Part shown: positions 17,003 through 26,407 of the stretch, in pieces | Numbering within the stretch: the first letter of the stretch is position 1 | Layout: each line of letters starts with the position of its first letter | NCBI GenBank assembly: GCA_020850835.1 | Contig: JADZDX010000033.1 | Location: 1 to 64,000, forward strand | Origin: Fimbriimonadaceae bacterium | Lineage (GTDB): Bacteria > Armatimonadota > Fimbriimonadia > Fimbriimonadales > Fimbriimonadaceae | DNA: 64,000 nt | Reading direction: 5' to 3' | Notes under the pieces: model-generated | The model's input: only the letters and a program-made list of their open reading frames with translations | Database searches by the model: none | Told to the model about the DNA's origin: nothing | Position numbers and translations under genes: made by a program

Positions 17003-17845
17003 TTACTTCTGCAAATCCGGAACCCAGGCCGTTGTCCGACCGCCCACTTGCTCCCGAATAATGTCGTGCCCATCAAACTGCGGAACGCCCTTCTTGCCGC
17101 CCCAGCGAACATGAAACAGCCAGTCCGCCGGGAACTGCGCCTTGTCTGCGCCCTTCTCGACCGCTAAATCAATCACGTCCTCGATCGCCTTCTTCAGGGC
17201 CCCGGCTTCCTTCTCCTTCAAAGAAGTCCCCAGCCGGTGAGGCGAGAGCCGCGCCATGAGCATCACCTCATCGGCGATCCAATTACCGACTCCGGCAAAC
17301 AGCGCCTGATCAAGCAGAATCGCCTTCAGCGGCGCCTTGCGCTTCTTCAGTAACGCATGTAACTCAGAAGAAGAAGGCAACCCCTGCCAGGAATCAAAGC
17401 CCAATGCCCCGACTCGCTTGTCCGTCTCCGGCGAATCGCTCAGCCACAAGCGCGAAAGCCGGCGGCCGTCGGTCATCGCGATGCGTCTTCCCTCCTCGGT
17501 GGTCACCATCAGCTTCAAGAAGCGCGGCCGGCCCTCTTCGTCGTCGAGGGGCATGTTGCCCATCTCGCGAATGCGGATTGTCGGCTCGCCCATCTCCCGA
17601 ATCCAGCCCGCCATCCCAAGGTGTCCGAAGAGCCAAGGCTTCTTATCGAGTTCGATCCACCAATACTTCCCTTTGCGCCCGACCCCGGTCACCTTCGCGC
17701 CCTTCAGGTGCTCCTCCATCGCCGTGTTCGGGAACCGCCCCAACACGATCTCATCGGGCGCGACCTCGACCTCTTGGATCGTGTGCCCCTTCAGCGCCCG
17801 CTCCATCACACGGCGGACGGTCTCGACTTCGGGCAATTCGGGCAT
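17003..17845 (-). CDS. mutM: Formamidopyrimidine-DNA glycosylase, zinc-less
   Basis: 280 aa base-excision repair glycosylase/AP lyase for 8-oxoguanine. It begins MPELPEVETV with catalytic Pro2 and Glu3, has the Lys in GRKGKYWW, and NWIADEVM of the helix-two-turn-helix. The C-terminal finger region, WGGKKGVPQFDGHD followed by GGRTTAWVPDLQK, lacks all four zinc-binding cysteines but keeps the GRTT Arg, as in known zinc-less finger glycosylases. CATAAT ends 6 nt before ATG. RAYT and glyQ lie downstream on the same strand. Confidence 0.94.
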   Translation of the reverse strand: MPELPEVETVRRVMERALKGHTIQEVEVAPDEIVLGRFPNTAMEEHLKGAKVTGVGRKGKYWWIELDKKPWLFGHLGMAGWIREMGEPTIRIREMGNMPLDDEEGRPRFLKLMVTTEEGRRIAMTDGRRLSRLWLSDSPETDKRVGALGFDSWQGLPSSSELHALLKKRKAPLKAILLDQALFAGVGNWIADEVMLMARLSPHRLGTSLKEKEAGALKKAIEDVIDLAVEKGADKAQFPADWLFHVRWGGKKGVPQFDGHDIIREQVGGRTTAWVPDLQK

Positions 17846-17851
17846 GAGTGC

Positions 17852-17857
17852 ATTATG
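17852..17857 (-). promoter_or_regulatory. -10 hexamer CATAAT of mutM
   Basis: CATAAT (minus strand) ends 6 nt before ATG 17845; folC has the same hexamer at the same distance. This is a leaderless-start signature. Confidence 0.5.
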
Positions 17858-17973
17858 AAAGCTTTGGACCAGCCCCCATTCGTTGTCGCGAAGGCTCGCG
17901 AGGACACTGCGAAGGAAGGGCTAACCCGACCTGCGGCATGCCGCCCCATTAACCCCGGCGCTACTCAGCCCGC

Positions 17974-18567
17974 CTATTTCTTGCGACGGTACGCCTTAAG
18001 CATGCCGAAGAGGCCAAGAAGGGCAAGCCCCGTCCCAGGCTCAGGGACAGCGCCAAACACAACATTGTCAACTGCAACATAGTCGTTCAGATCAACATCT
18101 AGACGAGCACTAGTAATATCGCTCGCCGTAGAGGTCACACCAAAGAAACGCCATAGCCCGGGCGAGTTGTTCTGGAGCGCAAAGGTTGTCGGCGTATTCC
18201 CCTGAGAAATCGTAACCGAGTTAGTGAATTGACTATCGTGATAGAAAAAGCCGAAAGCGCCCTTAGCCGAAGGCAAGGTCATGACGACGCCAATGCCGCC
18301 GGCCTCCGTATGCTCGTTGACATCTAGAACATTGGGGCCGGAAAGGGCAAAGCTGCGAGCAGTTGACCGAATGTTTGCATTGCCAATCCCCGTGAAAGTG
18401 ACGCCCGAAAGAACGGTGACCGGACCAGTCGCCGAATCAAAGTCGATGCTGGTGAGTGCCCCAGTTGCTGATGCGAAAGTAGCATAGTTCGTGTAAATCG
18501 TCAGCGCATTCGAAGCTGCCGCAAACCCGATACCAAGCGAAAGTAATCCAACTCTAAAAATATTCAT
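17974..18567 (-). CDS. PEP-CTERM protein
   Basis: 197 aa exported protein. A signal peptide (LLSLGIGFAAASNA) is followed by a beta-rich domain with FDSATGPVTV and DYVAVDNVVFG, a pattern of PEP-CTERM surface proteins, and the sorting tail VPEPGTGLALLGLFGM with terminal Arg/Lys. The tail is expected to be recognised by an exosortase, none of which is in this window. TAGGCT lies 7 nt before ATG. The specific role is unknown. Confidence 0.88.
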   Translation of the reverse strand: MNIFRVGLLSLGIGFAAASNALTIYTNYATFASATGALTSIDFDSATGPVTVLSGVTFTGIGNANIRSTARSFALSGPNVLDVNEHTEAGGIGVVMTLPSAKGAFGFFYHDSQFTNSVTISQGNTPTTFALQNNSPGLWRFFGVTSTASDITSARLDVDLNDYVAVDNVVFGAVPEPGTGLALLGLFGMLKAYRRKK

Positions 18568-18691
18568 TACTTAAAGCCTAAAGGATTTGCTGGCGTTCGA
18601 CCGCTGTTATTTTTACGGGGTTTCGTGGGCTGGGTAAGTTCCGCATAGCACCCCCTTGTGGGCGCAAGACCATTCACCCCGGCACCTTGCC

Positions 18692-19654
18692 CTAAGACGT
18701 CTTCTTACGCCGTCGCAACAAAGCCAGAACCCCGGCGCTGAGGGCAATCATCGTGCCCGGCTCGGGCGCCACGATGTTCGCAGCGCGCCATCGTCCGGTA
18801 GGCATCAGAACCCCGTTCAGGGTGTAAACGCTCGATACGCCTCCGTTCGGATTCACATACTCGCTGATATACGTGCCGGTGCCGGAGAGGTTAGTGCCAA
18901 CGACAAAAAACCCGGTATGGCCGGCGACGACCGTTGCGGTGGAACTGGTGGAGGTCGCATATCCCGTAACGATGGGGGCCGTCGTCGTGGAGGACGCGCC
19001 CATGTTGGCATCCAGATTGACACGGAGGAGTCTGGTCGAAGCGTCGCTTGCGCGATAGGCAAGCATCCCGCTACCGTTGACAAAACTCATACCATTGACA
19101 TTAGAGCCGGCAAGGTAATTCGCGGCCGCCACAAGCATGATGGTCGGGCCGACTTGCGTAAAGGACGTCGTATCGAAGTTTGCCGCCACGAGGTCTCCCG
19201 ATGAATTCAGACCAAGGGCGATAATGCGCGCGTTGCCATACTGTTGGACCGCCATCGTGTTGACAATTGGTCCCGCGGTGAAATTTCCAAGATAACCAAG
19301 ATTGGCATCGTAACGATAGACGAAACTGGATCCAATCGCCTCGAAAACGCGCGAACCGTCATGGTTGAGTGAGATTGCGCCATCGGGGAAAGTCACGGCG
19401 TTGAGCCGTTCCCCGGTGCTGTAATCGAACTTGACACCGCCCTGATTATTGGTCGAGTAGGCGAATTGGGAGCCGGACTTTGCCGCGACGGCCTTAGACG
19501 CCGAATGCACATTGAGCGACCCAAGCTGGACCTGGTTGATCGGATCGAACCGCAAAATGCGCCCCGTAGCTTGGTCGGGCAGAAGCATCAGGTCGAATGA
19601 AGCGTGAGCCACCCCACCCAGGACGATCGTGAAAGCAACAAGGCAAGAGCGCAT
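18692..19654 (-). CDS. PEP-CTERM protein with beta-propeller-like body
   Basis: 320 aa. Signal peptide MRSCLVAFTIVLGGVAHAS, then repeated short beta motifs (GRILRFDPINQVQLGSL, YRYDANLGYLGNF, TRLLRVNLD) that resemble blades of an NHL/WD-like propeller, then the tail VAPEPGTMIALSAGVLALL with RRRKK. The body resembles the secreted protein at 20845-22122, which carries the calcium-loop tail instead. ATG 19654 has TATCAT 6 nt upstream; a TTG two codons earlier is rejected. Confidence 0.86.
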   Translation of the reverse strand: MRSCLVAFTIVLGGVAHASFDLMLLPDQATGRILRFDPINQVQLGSLNVHSASKAVAAKSGSQFAYSTNNQGGVKFDYSTGERLNAVTFPDGAISLNHDGSRVFEAIGSSFVYRYDANLGYLGNFTAGPIVNTMAVQQYGNARIIALGLNSSGDLVAANFDTTSFTQVGPTIMLVAAANYLAGSNVNGMSFVNGSGMLAYRASDASTRLLRVNLDANMGASSTTTAPIVTGYATSTSSTATVVAGHTGFFVVGTNLSGTGTYISEYVNPNGGVSSVYTLNGVLMPTGRWRAANIVAPEPGTMIALSAGVLALLRRRKKTS

Positions 19655-19729
19655 AGCCAAATGATATCGCAGATTCGCCCATTTGGTTCACCCAACCTGT
19701 TCGACCGGCACGCCGAGATCCACCCCCTG

Positions 19730-19756
19730 CCCCCTCTCCCCTTCTGGGCGAGGGGG
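19730..19756. terminator. GC-rich hairpin downstream of the ROK kinase
   Basis: CCCCCTC/GAGGGGG with an inner CCC/GGG forms a stable hairpin five bases beyond the kinase stop. No T-run follows on either strand, so termination is plausible but not certain. Confidence 0.4.
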
Positions 19757-19760
19757 TTCT

Positions 19761-20777
<1,017 letters not shown>

Positions 20778-20844
20778 AAGCAGAGTATGACGCTTCGGCT
20801 ACCAATTTTCGGTAATCGCATATATACTGAACTTGGTACACATC

Positions 20845-22122
20845 ATGAAAACTCTTACCCTGACATCGTTGGCGGTCAGTCTCGCTGGTATTGCCTCGGC
20901 GCAATCGGTCGTGCTCATGCCCGATAGCGCTTCCGCCAACAACCGAATCGTCACCTTCAGCCCTGTTGATGGAAGCTTGATCAACTCAAACCTCTTCGGC
21001 CTCGCTTCGGCGACAAACGCAACGCCAGTGTCGGCTATCGCGGTCGGCAGCGAGATTTGGGTCAGCGAGCAAGTGGGCGACAAAATCTCGCGCTATGACA
21101 GCACGGGTACTTTTCTAGGTGCGGTCGGCGTCGGTGTACTTGATAATTGCCGCGGAATAACGTTGATCAATGGAGTCGTCTATGCGGCGAATGATGGCAA
21201 CACTTTTGGTGCGGGCGACACACTCGCCCGTTTTGACACCAATGGCAATCACCTCGGAAATTACTCAACAGCCGGTTTGAATACGAGCCCGTTTTACGTG
21301 CTAGAGCACAATGGGACGCTCCTGACTTCGTCGGCTTCCCCCAACGATGATGTCCACCGTTTCAACACGGATGGCACTTCCGCCGGGACATTTTATAATG
21401 GGGCGAATAGTTTTGCCGAGCAGATGGCTATTGCACCCAACGGCAATGTCATGATTGGCTGGTTCACTACGGGGAAGGTGGCCTACCATGATCCCTCGAC
21501 CGGGGCCGAGTTGTCGTCGTTCCCGGCAAGCGGATGCCGCGGCGTTTACCAACTATCGAACGGAAACGTTCTCTGGTCCAACAGTTCGGGAGCCCATGTT
21601 TACGACGTGAACTCTGCAACCTCAACGACCGTGTACCCTACAACGGGAGGCCGCTTCTTTTCGCTCATGGGGTCGGCAGCAACGCAAAACCTCTCGGGCA
21701 ACATCATTCTTAACGATACCGTCGCGACCTTTGCCGCCACGCGCTCCATTTCATATGAAGTCAAGCAGGGGGCAACAACGGTAGCTTCTGGCACGATCTC
21801 TGCGAACAGCCCGCTGACCGCGTTCAATATCTCTCTTTCTCCAAGCTTGACGGGAGATGCTGAAGTAATTCTCGAAGGATCTTCATTCCTCGTTCGCAAG
21901 GTCCTGCTGACCTTGACGGGAAGCAACCAGACACTCGGCAATACGACCATGGTCAACGGCGACCCCGACGACTCTGGTGAGGTTGATGCTGCGGATATCG
22001 ACTTGGTGATTGCTGATTTCGGATCCTTTGCGGTTGGCGCGACCGACGCAGACGTCAGTGGCGAAGTTGATGCTGCGGATATTGACATTGTCATTGCGAA
22101 CTTCGGCGCCGTAGACAACTAA
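20845..22122 (+). CDS. Secreted beta-propeller-like protein with dockerin-like C-terminus
   Basis: 425 aa. Signal peptide ending SLAGIASAQS; residues ~25-280 show repeated SRYDSTGTFLG, ARFDTNGNHLG and HRFNTDGTSAG blades typical of NHL/SMP-30-like propellers. A conserved ~85-residue beta domain (RSISYEVKQGATTVASGTI) follows, then two calcium loops, DDSGEVDAADID and DVSGEVDAADID, ending in FGAVDN. The same C-terminal module occurs at 32468 and 46463. TATACT at 20824-20829 precedes ATG by 15 nt; an in-frame TTG at 20833 is a possible alternative start. Confidence 0.85.
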   Translation: MKTLTLTSLAVSLAGIASAQSVVLMPDSASANNRIVTFSPVDGSLINSNLFGLASATNATPVSAIAVGSEIWVSEQVGDKISRYDSTGTFLGAVGVGVLDNCRGITLINGVVYAANDGNTFGAGDTLARFDTNGNHLGNYSTAGLNTSPFYVLEHNGTLLTSSASPNDDVHRFNTDGTSAGTFYNGANSFAEQMAIAPNGNVMIGWFTTGKVAYHDPSTGAELSSFPASGCRGVYQLSNGNVLWSNSSGAHVYDVNSATSTTVYPTTGGRFFSLMGSAATQNLSGNIILNDTVATFAATRSISYEVKQGATTVASGTISANSPLTAFNISLSPSLTGDAEVILEGSSFLVRKVLLTLTGSNQTLGNTTMVNGDPDDSGEVDAADIDLVIADFGSFAVGATDADVSGEVDAADIDIVIANFGAVDN

Positions 22123-22145
22123 ACCTATTCCAAGGCACTACTGTG

Positions 22146-22172
22146 GCCGCTGTTTGTGTATCAGACAGCGGC
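22146..22172 (+). terminator. Hairpin after the secreted propeller-like gene
   Basis: GCCGCTGT pairs perfectly with ACAGCGGC (8 bp, 11-nt loop) 23 bp after the stop; the following TGCTTTGC is a poor T-run. Probable terminator ahead of the MoxR operon. Confidence 0.55.
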
Positions 22173-22241
22173 TGCTTTGCGTATCAATAAGCAGCGATCA
22201 ACTTTCGTTGATCCGATTCGCGTCCAAGGCTTACTTCATCT

Positions 22242-23192
22242 ATGGAAACCTCCTCTGTTGCTCAATTTGCCCAAGCAATCATTTCACAATTAGATCAGGT
22301 AGTTAGCGGAAAACCTTTGGCGACCCGCGATGCTGTCCTTATCCTGCTTTGCGAGGGGCATTTGCTGATTGAAGATGTGCCAGGCGTTGGTAAAACGACC
22401 CTAGCCAAAGCTCTCGCCAAGTCCATCGGCGGTAGCTTCTCGCGTATCCAATTCACCCCCGACCTCCTGCCCGCCGACGTTACCGGGAGCCCGATCTACA
22501 ATCAGAAGGAGTTGACGTTTGAGTTTCGCCCTGGACCGGTTTTTGCCAATGTATTGCTCGCCGACGAAATCAACCGAGCCACCCCAAAGACACAAAGCGC
22601 CCTCTTGGAGGCCATGGAAGAGCGGACGGTTACAGCAGACGGCGAGGAACGCTCCTTGCCCCATCCCTTTATGGTGATCGCAACCCAGAACAATGTTGAA
22701 ATGAGCGGAACCTATCCCCTCCCGGAGGCCCAAATGGATCGGTTCTTCGGGCGGATTTCGTTGGGTTACCCCGATCGCGAGGCCGAAACCAAGATGCTTG
22801 AGCAACAGCGCGAGACTCGCCCGGTTGACCATCTGGAAGCCATCGTCCAGACTGCGGAACTTCTAGAAGCCCAGCGCGCCGTTCGCTCGGTTCACATAGA
22901 CAGCAAACTTCAAGACTACATCGTTTCCTTGATTCGGGCAACCCGTGAGCATAGCCACGTTGGTCTGGGGGCATCCCCGCGGGCTTCACTGCACCTCCAA
23001 CATGCGGCGCAGGCCCACGCCGCCTTGCAGGGGATGGACTTCGTAGTTCCCGATGACGTCAAGGCTGTTGCAACCATGATTCTCGCCCATCGCATCATTC
23101 CCCTTGGCGAAACGCGAAGTCGAGGCGATGCGGCGAACGATATCATCGCCAGCGTGCTCAATTCGGTACCCACTCCACTTCCCGTTCGCTAA
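22242..23192 (+). CDS. MoxR-family AAA+ ATPase
   Basis: 316 aa cytoplasmic ATPase. Walker A is DVPGVGKTTLAK (residues 45-56), Walker B LLADEINR, sensor 1 VIATQNNVE and the arginine-finger region PEAQMDRF, in MoxR order. MoxR proteins act as chaperones or metal-insertion factors with neighbouring DUF58/VWA proteins. The next two genes, DUF58 and a transglutaminase-like membrane protein, form the classic conserved cluster. Confidence 0.95.
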   Translation: METSSVAQFAQAIISQLDQVVSGKPLATRDAVLILLCEGHLLIEDVPGVGKTTLAKALAKSIGGSFSRIQFTPDLLPADVTGSPIYNQKELTFEFRPGPVFANVLLADEINRATPKTQSALLEAMEERTVTADGEERSLPHPFMVIATQNNVEMSGTYPLPEAQMDRFFGRISLGYPDREAETKMLEQQRETRPVDHLEAIVQTAELLEAQRAVRSVHIDSKLQDYIVSLIRATREHSHVGLGASPRASLHLQHAAQAHAALQGMDFVVPDDVKAVATMILAHRIIPLGETRSRGDAANDIIASVLNSVPTPLPVR

Positions 23193-23195
23193 ACT
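23190..23195 (+). promoter_or_regulatory. -10 hexamer TAAACT before DUF58 gene
   Basis: TAAACT overlaps the MoxR stop codon and ends 6 nt before GTG 23202. The gene may therefore also be transcribed separately as a leaderless message within the operon. Confidence 0.45.
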
Positions 23196-23201
23196 GAAAT
23201 C

Positions 23202-24371
23202 GTGAGGAACACCGCCAGCCTAACGCTGATCTTCGCCAGCTTCTTTCTGGCGGTGGTGGCGGTGTTTGTCAATTCACCGGCCCTCTTCTACATGGCGACC
23301 GCCATGATCGGCACGATCGTTGCCGCTAAACTTCAAGCACGATTCGCGGTTCGGTCTCTCAAGTTCACCCGTACGGCGCCGGCGATGTCGGTCATTGGCG
23401 AACCCGTCACTGTCTCTCTGGCCGTTGAAAGCGAGAGTCGTTTTACTCGCCCTCTACTGCTCATCGAGGATCAGTTGCCTAACCGAATGGTTAAAGACTG
23501 GGTCCGCTTTCCCGTGCCGGTGGCCCCAAGCTACCGGCAACCAGTTCAGATTCAATACCAAATCCGCCCGCTACGACGCGGCTTATTTAAGTGGTCCGAT
23601 GTGAGCGTTCAGGGGACTGATGCGCTCGGCCTGAGCTCGGCAGAACTGCTTCACCCGGCGGGCCAGACTGAAATGAAAATCTTGCCCGCGCCTATCCCGT
23701 TCGAGCTCAATCTGACCCTGCTTCATGGCGCCGGCTACGAAGACACGACCACGCAGCGTAACTCTGCGAACAGTCTGGATGCGCGTGGAGTGCGGGAGTT
23801 TGCGTCGGGCGATCAGGTGCGCCACATCCATTGGCCCAGTACGGCAAGAACGAGCCGCCTCATGGTTCGAGACTTTGAGTCTCAAGCTGGCTCAAGAGCG
23901 ACCGTCCTGATCCAGCGGGCACCCGGGACTGACCTAGGCGAGCAACATTCCTCGCTTGATCAGATGTGCGGACATGCCGCCTTTTTGATTGAGCAACTCC
24001 TACCCAGGTGTAGCCACATCCGGCTCAATGTTCCCACCGACTTTGTCTCGCCCAACAACCCCTTATTGCCTTTCTTGGATGCCCTTGCCGAACTGCGAGC
24101 CGACGGCCCGTCGCTAGCGGCCGAGCTAAATCATGCCCTGACAGATCCGGACGGCCCCGGACGCCTCTATCTGTTCTTGAGCGTGCAGGATCCAGACCTG
24201 CCCAGTGCCCTACGTCAAACCGAAGCACACTCTGTGCAAGTCTTTGTATATCGCGCTGAGGCATTTGCTCAGACCGCACGGGCAACTAGCGCTGCCGACC
24301 CTACCTATATCCAGAGGCTTCGGGAGAATGGAGCGGCGATCCAGATTCTCGACAGCGGAGGTGTTCGATGA
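23202..24371 (+). CDS. DUF58 domain protein
   Basis: 389 aa. Two N-terminal hydrophobic segments (about residues 5-42) anchor it in the membrane, followed by a beta-rich region and the DUF58 signature REFASGDQVRHIHWPSTART near residue 200. DUF58 proteins are encoded with MoxR ATPases and transglutaminase-like proteins and may work in envelope assembly or proteolysis, but the reaction is not established. Its stop overlaps the next ATG (ATGA). Confidence 0.92.
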   Translation: MRNTASLTLIFASFFLAVVAVFVNSPALFYMATAMIGTIVAAKLQARFAVRSLKFTRTAPAMSVIGEPVTVSLAVESESRFTRPLLLIEDQLPNRMVKDWVRFPVPVAPSYRQPVQIQYQIRPLRRGLFKWSDVSVQGTDALGLSSAELLHPAGQTEMKILPAPIPFELNLTLLHGAGYEDTTTQRNSANSLDARGVREFASGDQVRHIHWPSTARTSRLMVRDFESQAGSRATVLIQRAPGTDLGEQHSSLDQMCGHAAFLIEQLLPRCSHIRLNVPTDFVSPNNPLLPFLDALAELRADGPSLAAELNHALTDPDGPGRLYLFLSVQDPDLPSALRQTEAHSVQVFVYRAEAFAQTARATSAADPTYIQRLRENGAAIQILDSGGVR

Positions 24372-26407
24372 AACGAGATCCTCTCTCTCTCGGAGCTACG
24401 GACTATCTTCTGAGCCTCATCTCGGCCATCTCGGTTCTGCTGTCAGCCGGCTACAGCGTGCGAAACATTGAAGCTGGTTTCGTGTTCACGGGCCTTACAA
24501 TCCTCGGACACCTGGTCTCCGCCTTTGGCCCGAGGATTCAGAGGACTTGGCACCGAGTTTCGCCCGACAGCATTATCTTCGCGGTGGTCGCCGCCGGCTC
24601 CATTGCATTCGCCGGCCACCTCAACCAGTTCCTTCCTAACATGGGGTTCCCGCTCCAATTGATGTATACGGCCGGCCTATGTTGGGCGATTGCCTTAGGA
24701 AGTTTCTTCGCTTGGCGTGACTCCACCCTCCTCTTTCTGGGCGTCCCATCGATAGCCCTCTATGGCCTCGTCGGCGCATTTGATACCTTCCCCGGCGCGC
24801 CGTTCATGTTCTTTCTGTTCCTCGTGACAACCGGAATGATCTTTGCCCGGAGCCACTTGCGGCACATGCTGCGGCTGGCGTCCTCGGCTGGAGAACCGAA
24901 CCTGGAACGCCTACGCCGCTACGAATGGAAAAGCCTAGCGGGGCCCGAATGGGCGATGGTTTCGGCGGTCGGTATTGTGGTCTTTAGCGCCCTTGGCGCT
25001 CCCTTCATCCGAAATACTGTTCAAGGCGTCTCCGCCCCTCTGCGCATTCCTATTCGAGCCACCCCACCCACAACCGCCTCCAGTTCAGGGATCGGTTCGG
25101 GTGCCCCCAACCCTAATCGTGATAGCCTGCGGGTTGGATCCGGACCCTATGGTCGCCCCAGCCATAGCATCGTTGTTTACGCTCGGATGGATCGCCCTCA
25201 TTACCTTCGCGGCGAAGCCTTTTACCGTTTTGTGGGTAACAGGTGGTGGGCGGTCACCATGAATTCGGCTCCGATTCCCGCGAGTGATGGCGTAAGTGAT
25301 CTGCGAGGCCGGAATCCCGAGACGCTCCTTCCGAACCTGCGCCCCTTTCCTTACGAACTGAGTTCAGCAACCAATCACCTTCCCGGCCCCTATTTCCCAG
25401 GCATTCCGGCCCAGATTCAGTTTGGTAACTCGCGCCGTGTAAATCTTCGTGAAGACGGAATTATGACGACGGGCATTGACAGTTTGGGAGCCCTCATTCG
25501 AGGCGTCTCATTCGAACCAGACCTGTCAAACCCAGGCCGCGCCATCGAGCCTCCATATTGGCGCGATTCGTTCGACGAAGTCAGCCTTTCATTTCGGGCC
25601 AAAGAGTTGGTAGAGAGAACTCTGCGAGGGGCATCGACCGACTATGAGAGAGCCGAACGCCTTCGCTCCCTTGTCGCCAAGACGATCACCTACAACTTGC
25701 AAGCGGCGATGGTGCCCGAAGGTGCCAACGTTGTTGACAACGCCCTTTTCGAATCCCGTCAAGGCTATTGCGACGTCTTCGCCACGACTCTGGCGATCCT
25801 CGCCCGGCACGCAGGACTGCCCTCTCGCGTGGCCTCCGGTTATTTGGTCAGCGACGAATCCAGAGGCCGTGGCTTCTACCGAATTCGAGAGTCGGACTAC
25901 CATATCTGGACGGAAATCTATTTTGAGAAAGCAGGTTGGGTCACCTTCGACGCCACCGAGGGTGCCAATGAAGTTGAAGGGTACGGACGCGGAGAGGAAT
26001 GGCGCCCACCGCCTACGTGGTGGCAGTCCAGTTGGAACAACACGGCGGCCAACGTCCTTATCGGCGCGAGTGTGATCTGCATGGCCGGGGTCTTCCTGTG
26101 GGATCTCGTCCGTCGGCGCGCACCGAGACTTGGCAAGGTGCTGATTGTACGGGATGAGCGGCAGGCGGCCGCCGCTTCGGCTCTGGAAGCCCTCGAGCGG
26201 GCGACACGCACCCCACGCCGATTTGAAGAAACGTCCACCGAATATGCGTCAAGATTACACCGGATGTTCCCCCAAGCCCAGATTGACCAGGAAGGACTCG
26301 CTAGTGCCATTGATCGCCTCCTTTTTGCTCCCGCAGGAGTCCTTGACGCTGCAGCAACCAAGACTCTGGCGAAGGCAACCGCGAGCCTTAGGAAGGTCAA
26401 GAGTTGA
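24368..26407 (+). CDS. TgpA-type transmembrane transglutaminase-like protein
   Basis: 679 aa. The N-terminal ~210 residues contain several membrane helices, an external region follows, and a transglutaminase-like core has Cys in SRQGYCDVFATT, His in SDYHIWTEIYF and Asp in WVTFDATEG, the papain-like triad order. One more helix (VLIGASVICMAGVFLWDLV) precedes a cytoplasmic DUF4129-like tail. Third gene of the MoxR-DUF58-TgpA cluster; ATGA overlap with DUF58 and TTGA overlap with holA. Confidence 0.92.
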   Translation: MKRDPLSLGATDYLLSLISAISVLLSAGYSVRNIEAGFVFTGLTILGHLVSAFGPRIQRTWHRVSPDSIIFAVVAAGSIAFAGHLNQFLPNMGFPLQLMYTAGLCWAIALGSFFAWRDSTLLFLGVPSIALYGLVGAFDTFPGAPFMFFLFLVTTGMIFARSHLRHMLRLASSAGEPNLERLRRYEWKSLAGPEWAMVSAVGIVVFSALGAPFIRNTVQGVSAPLRIPIRATPPTTASSSGIGSGAPNPNRDSLRVGSGPYGRPSHSIVVYARMDRPHYLRGEAFYRFVGNRWWAVTMNSAPIPASDGVSDLRGRNPETLLPNLRPFPYELSSATNHLPGPYFPGIPAQIQFGNSRRVNLREDGIMTTGIDSLGALIRGVSFEPDLSNPGRAIEPPYWRDSFDEVSLSFRAKELVERTLRGASTDYERAERLRSLVAKTITYNLQAAMVPEGANVVDNALFESRQGYCDVFATTLAILARHAGLPSRVASGYLVSDESRGRGFYRIRESDYHIWTEIYFEKAGWVTFDATEGANEVEGYGRGEEWRPPPTWWQSSWNNTAANVLIGASVICMAGVFLWDLVRRRAPRLGKVLIVRDERQAAAASALEALERATRTPRRFEETSTEYASRLHRMFPQAQIDQEGLASAIDRLLFAPAGVLDAAATKTLAKATASLRKVKS

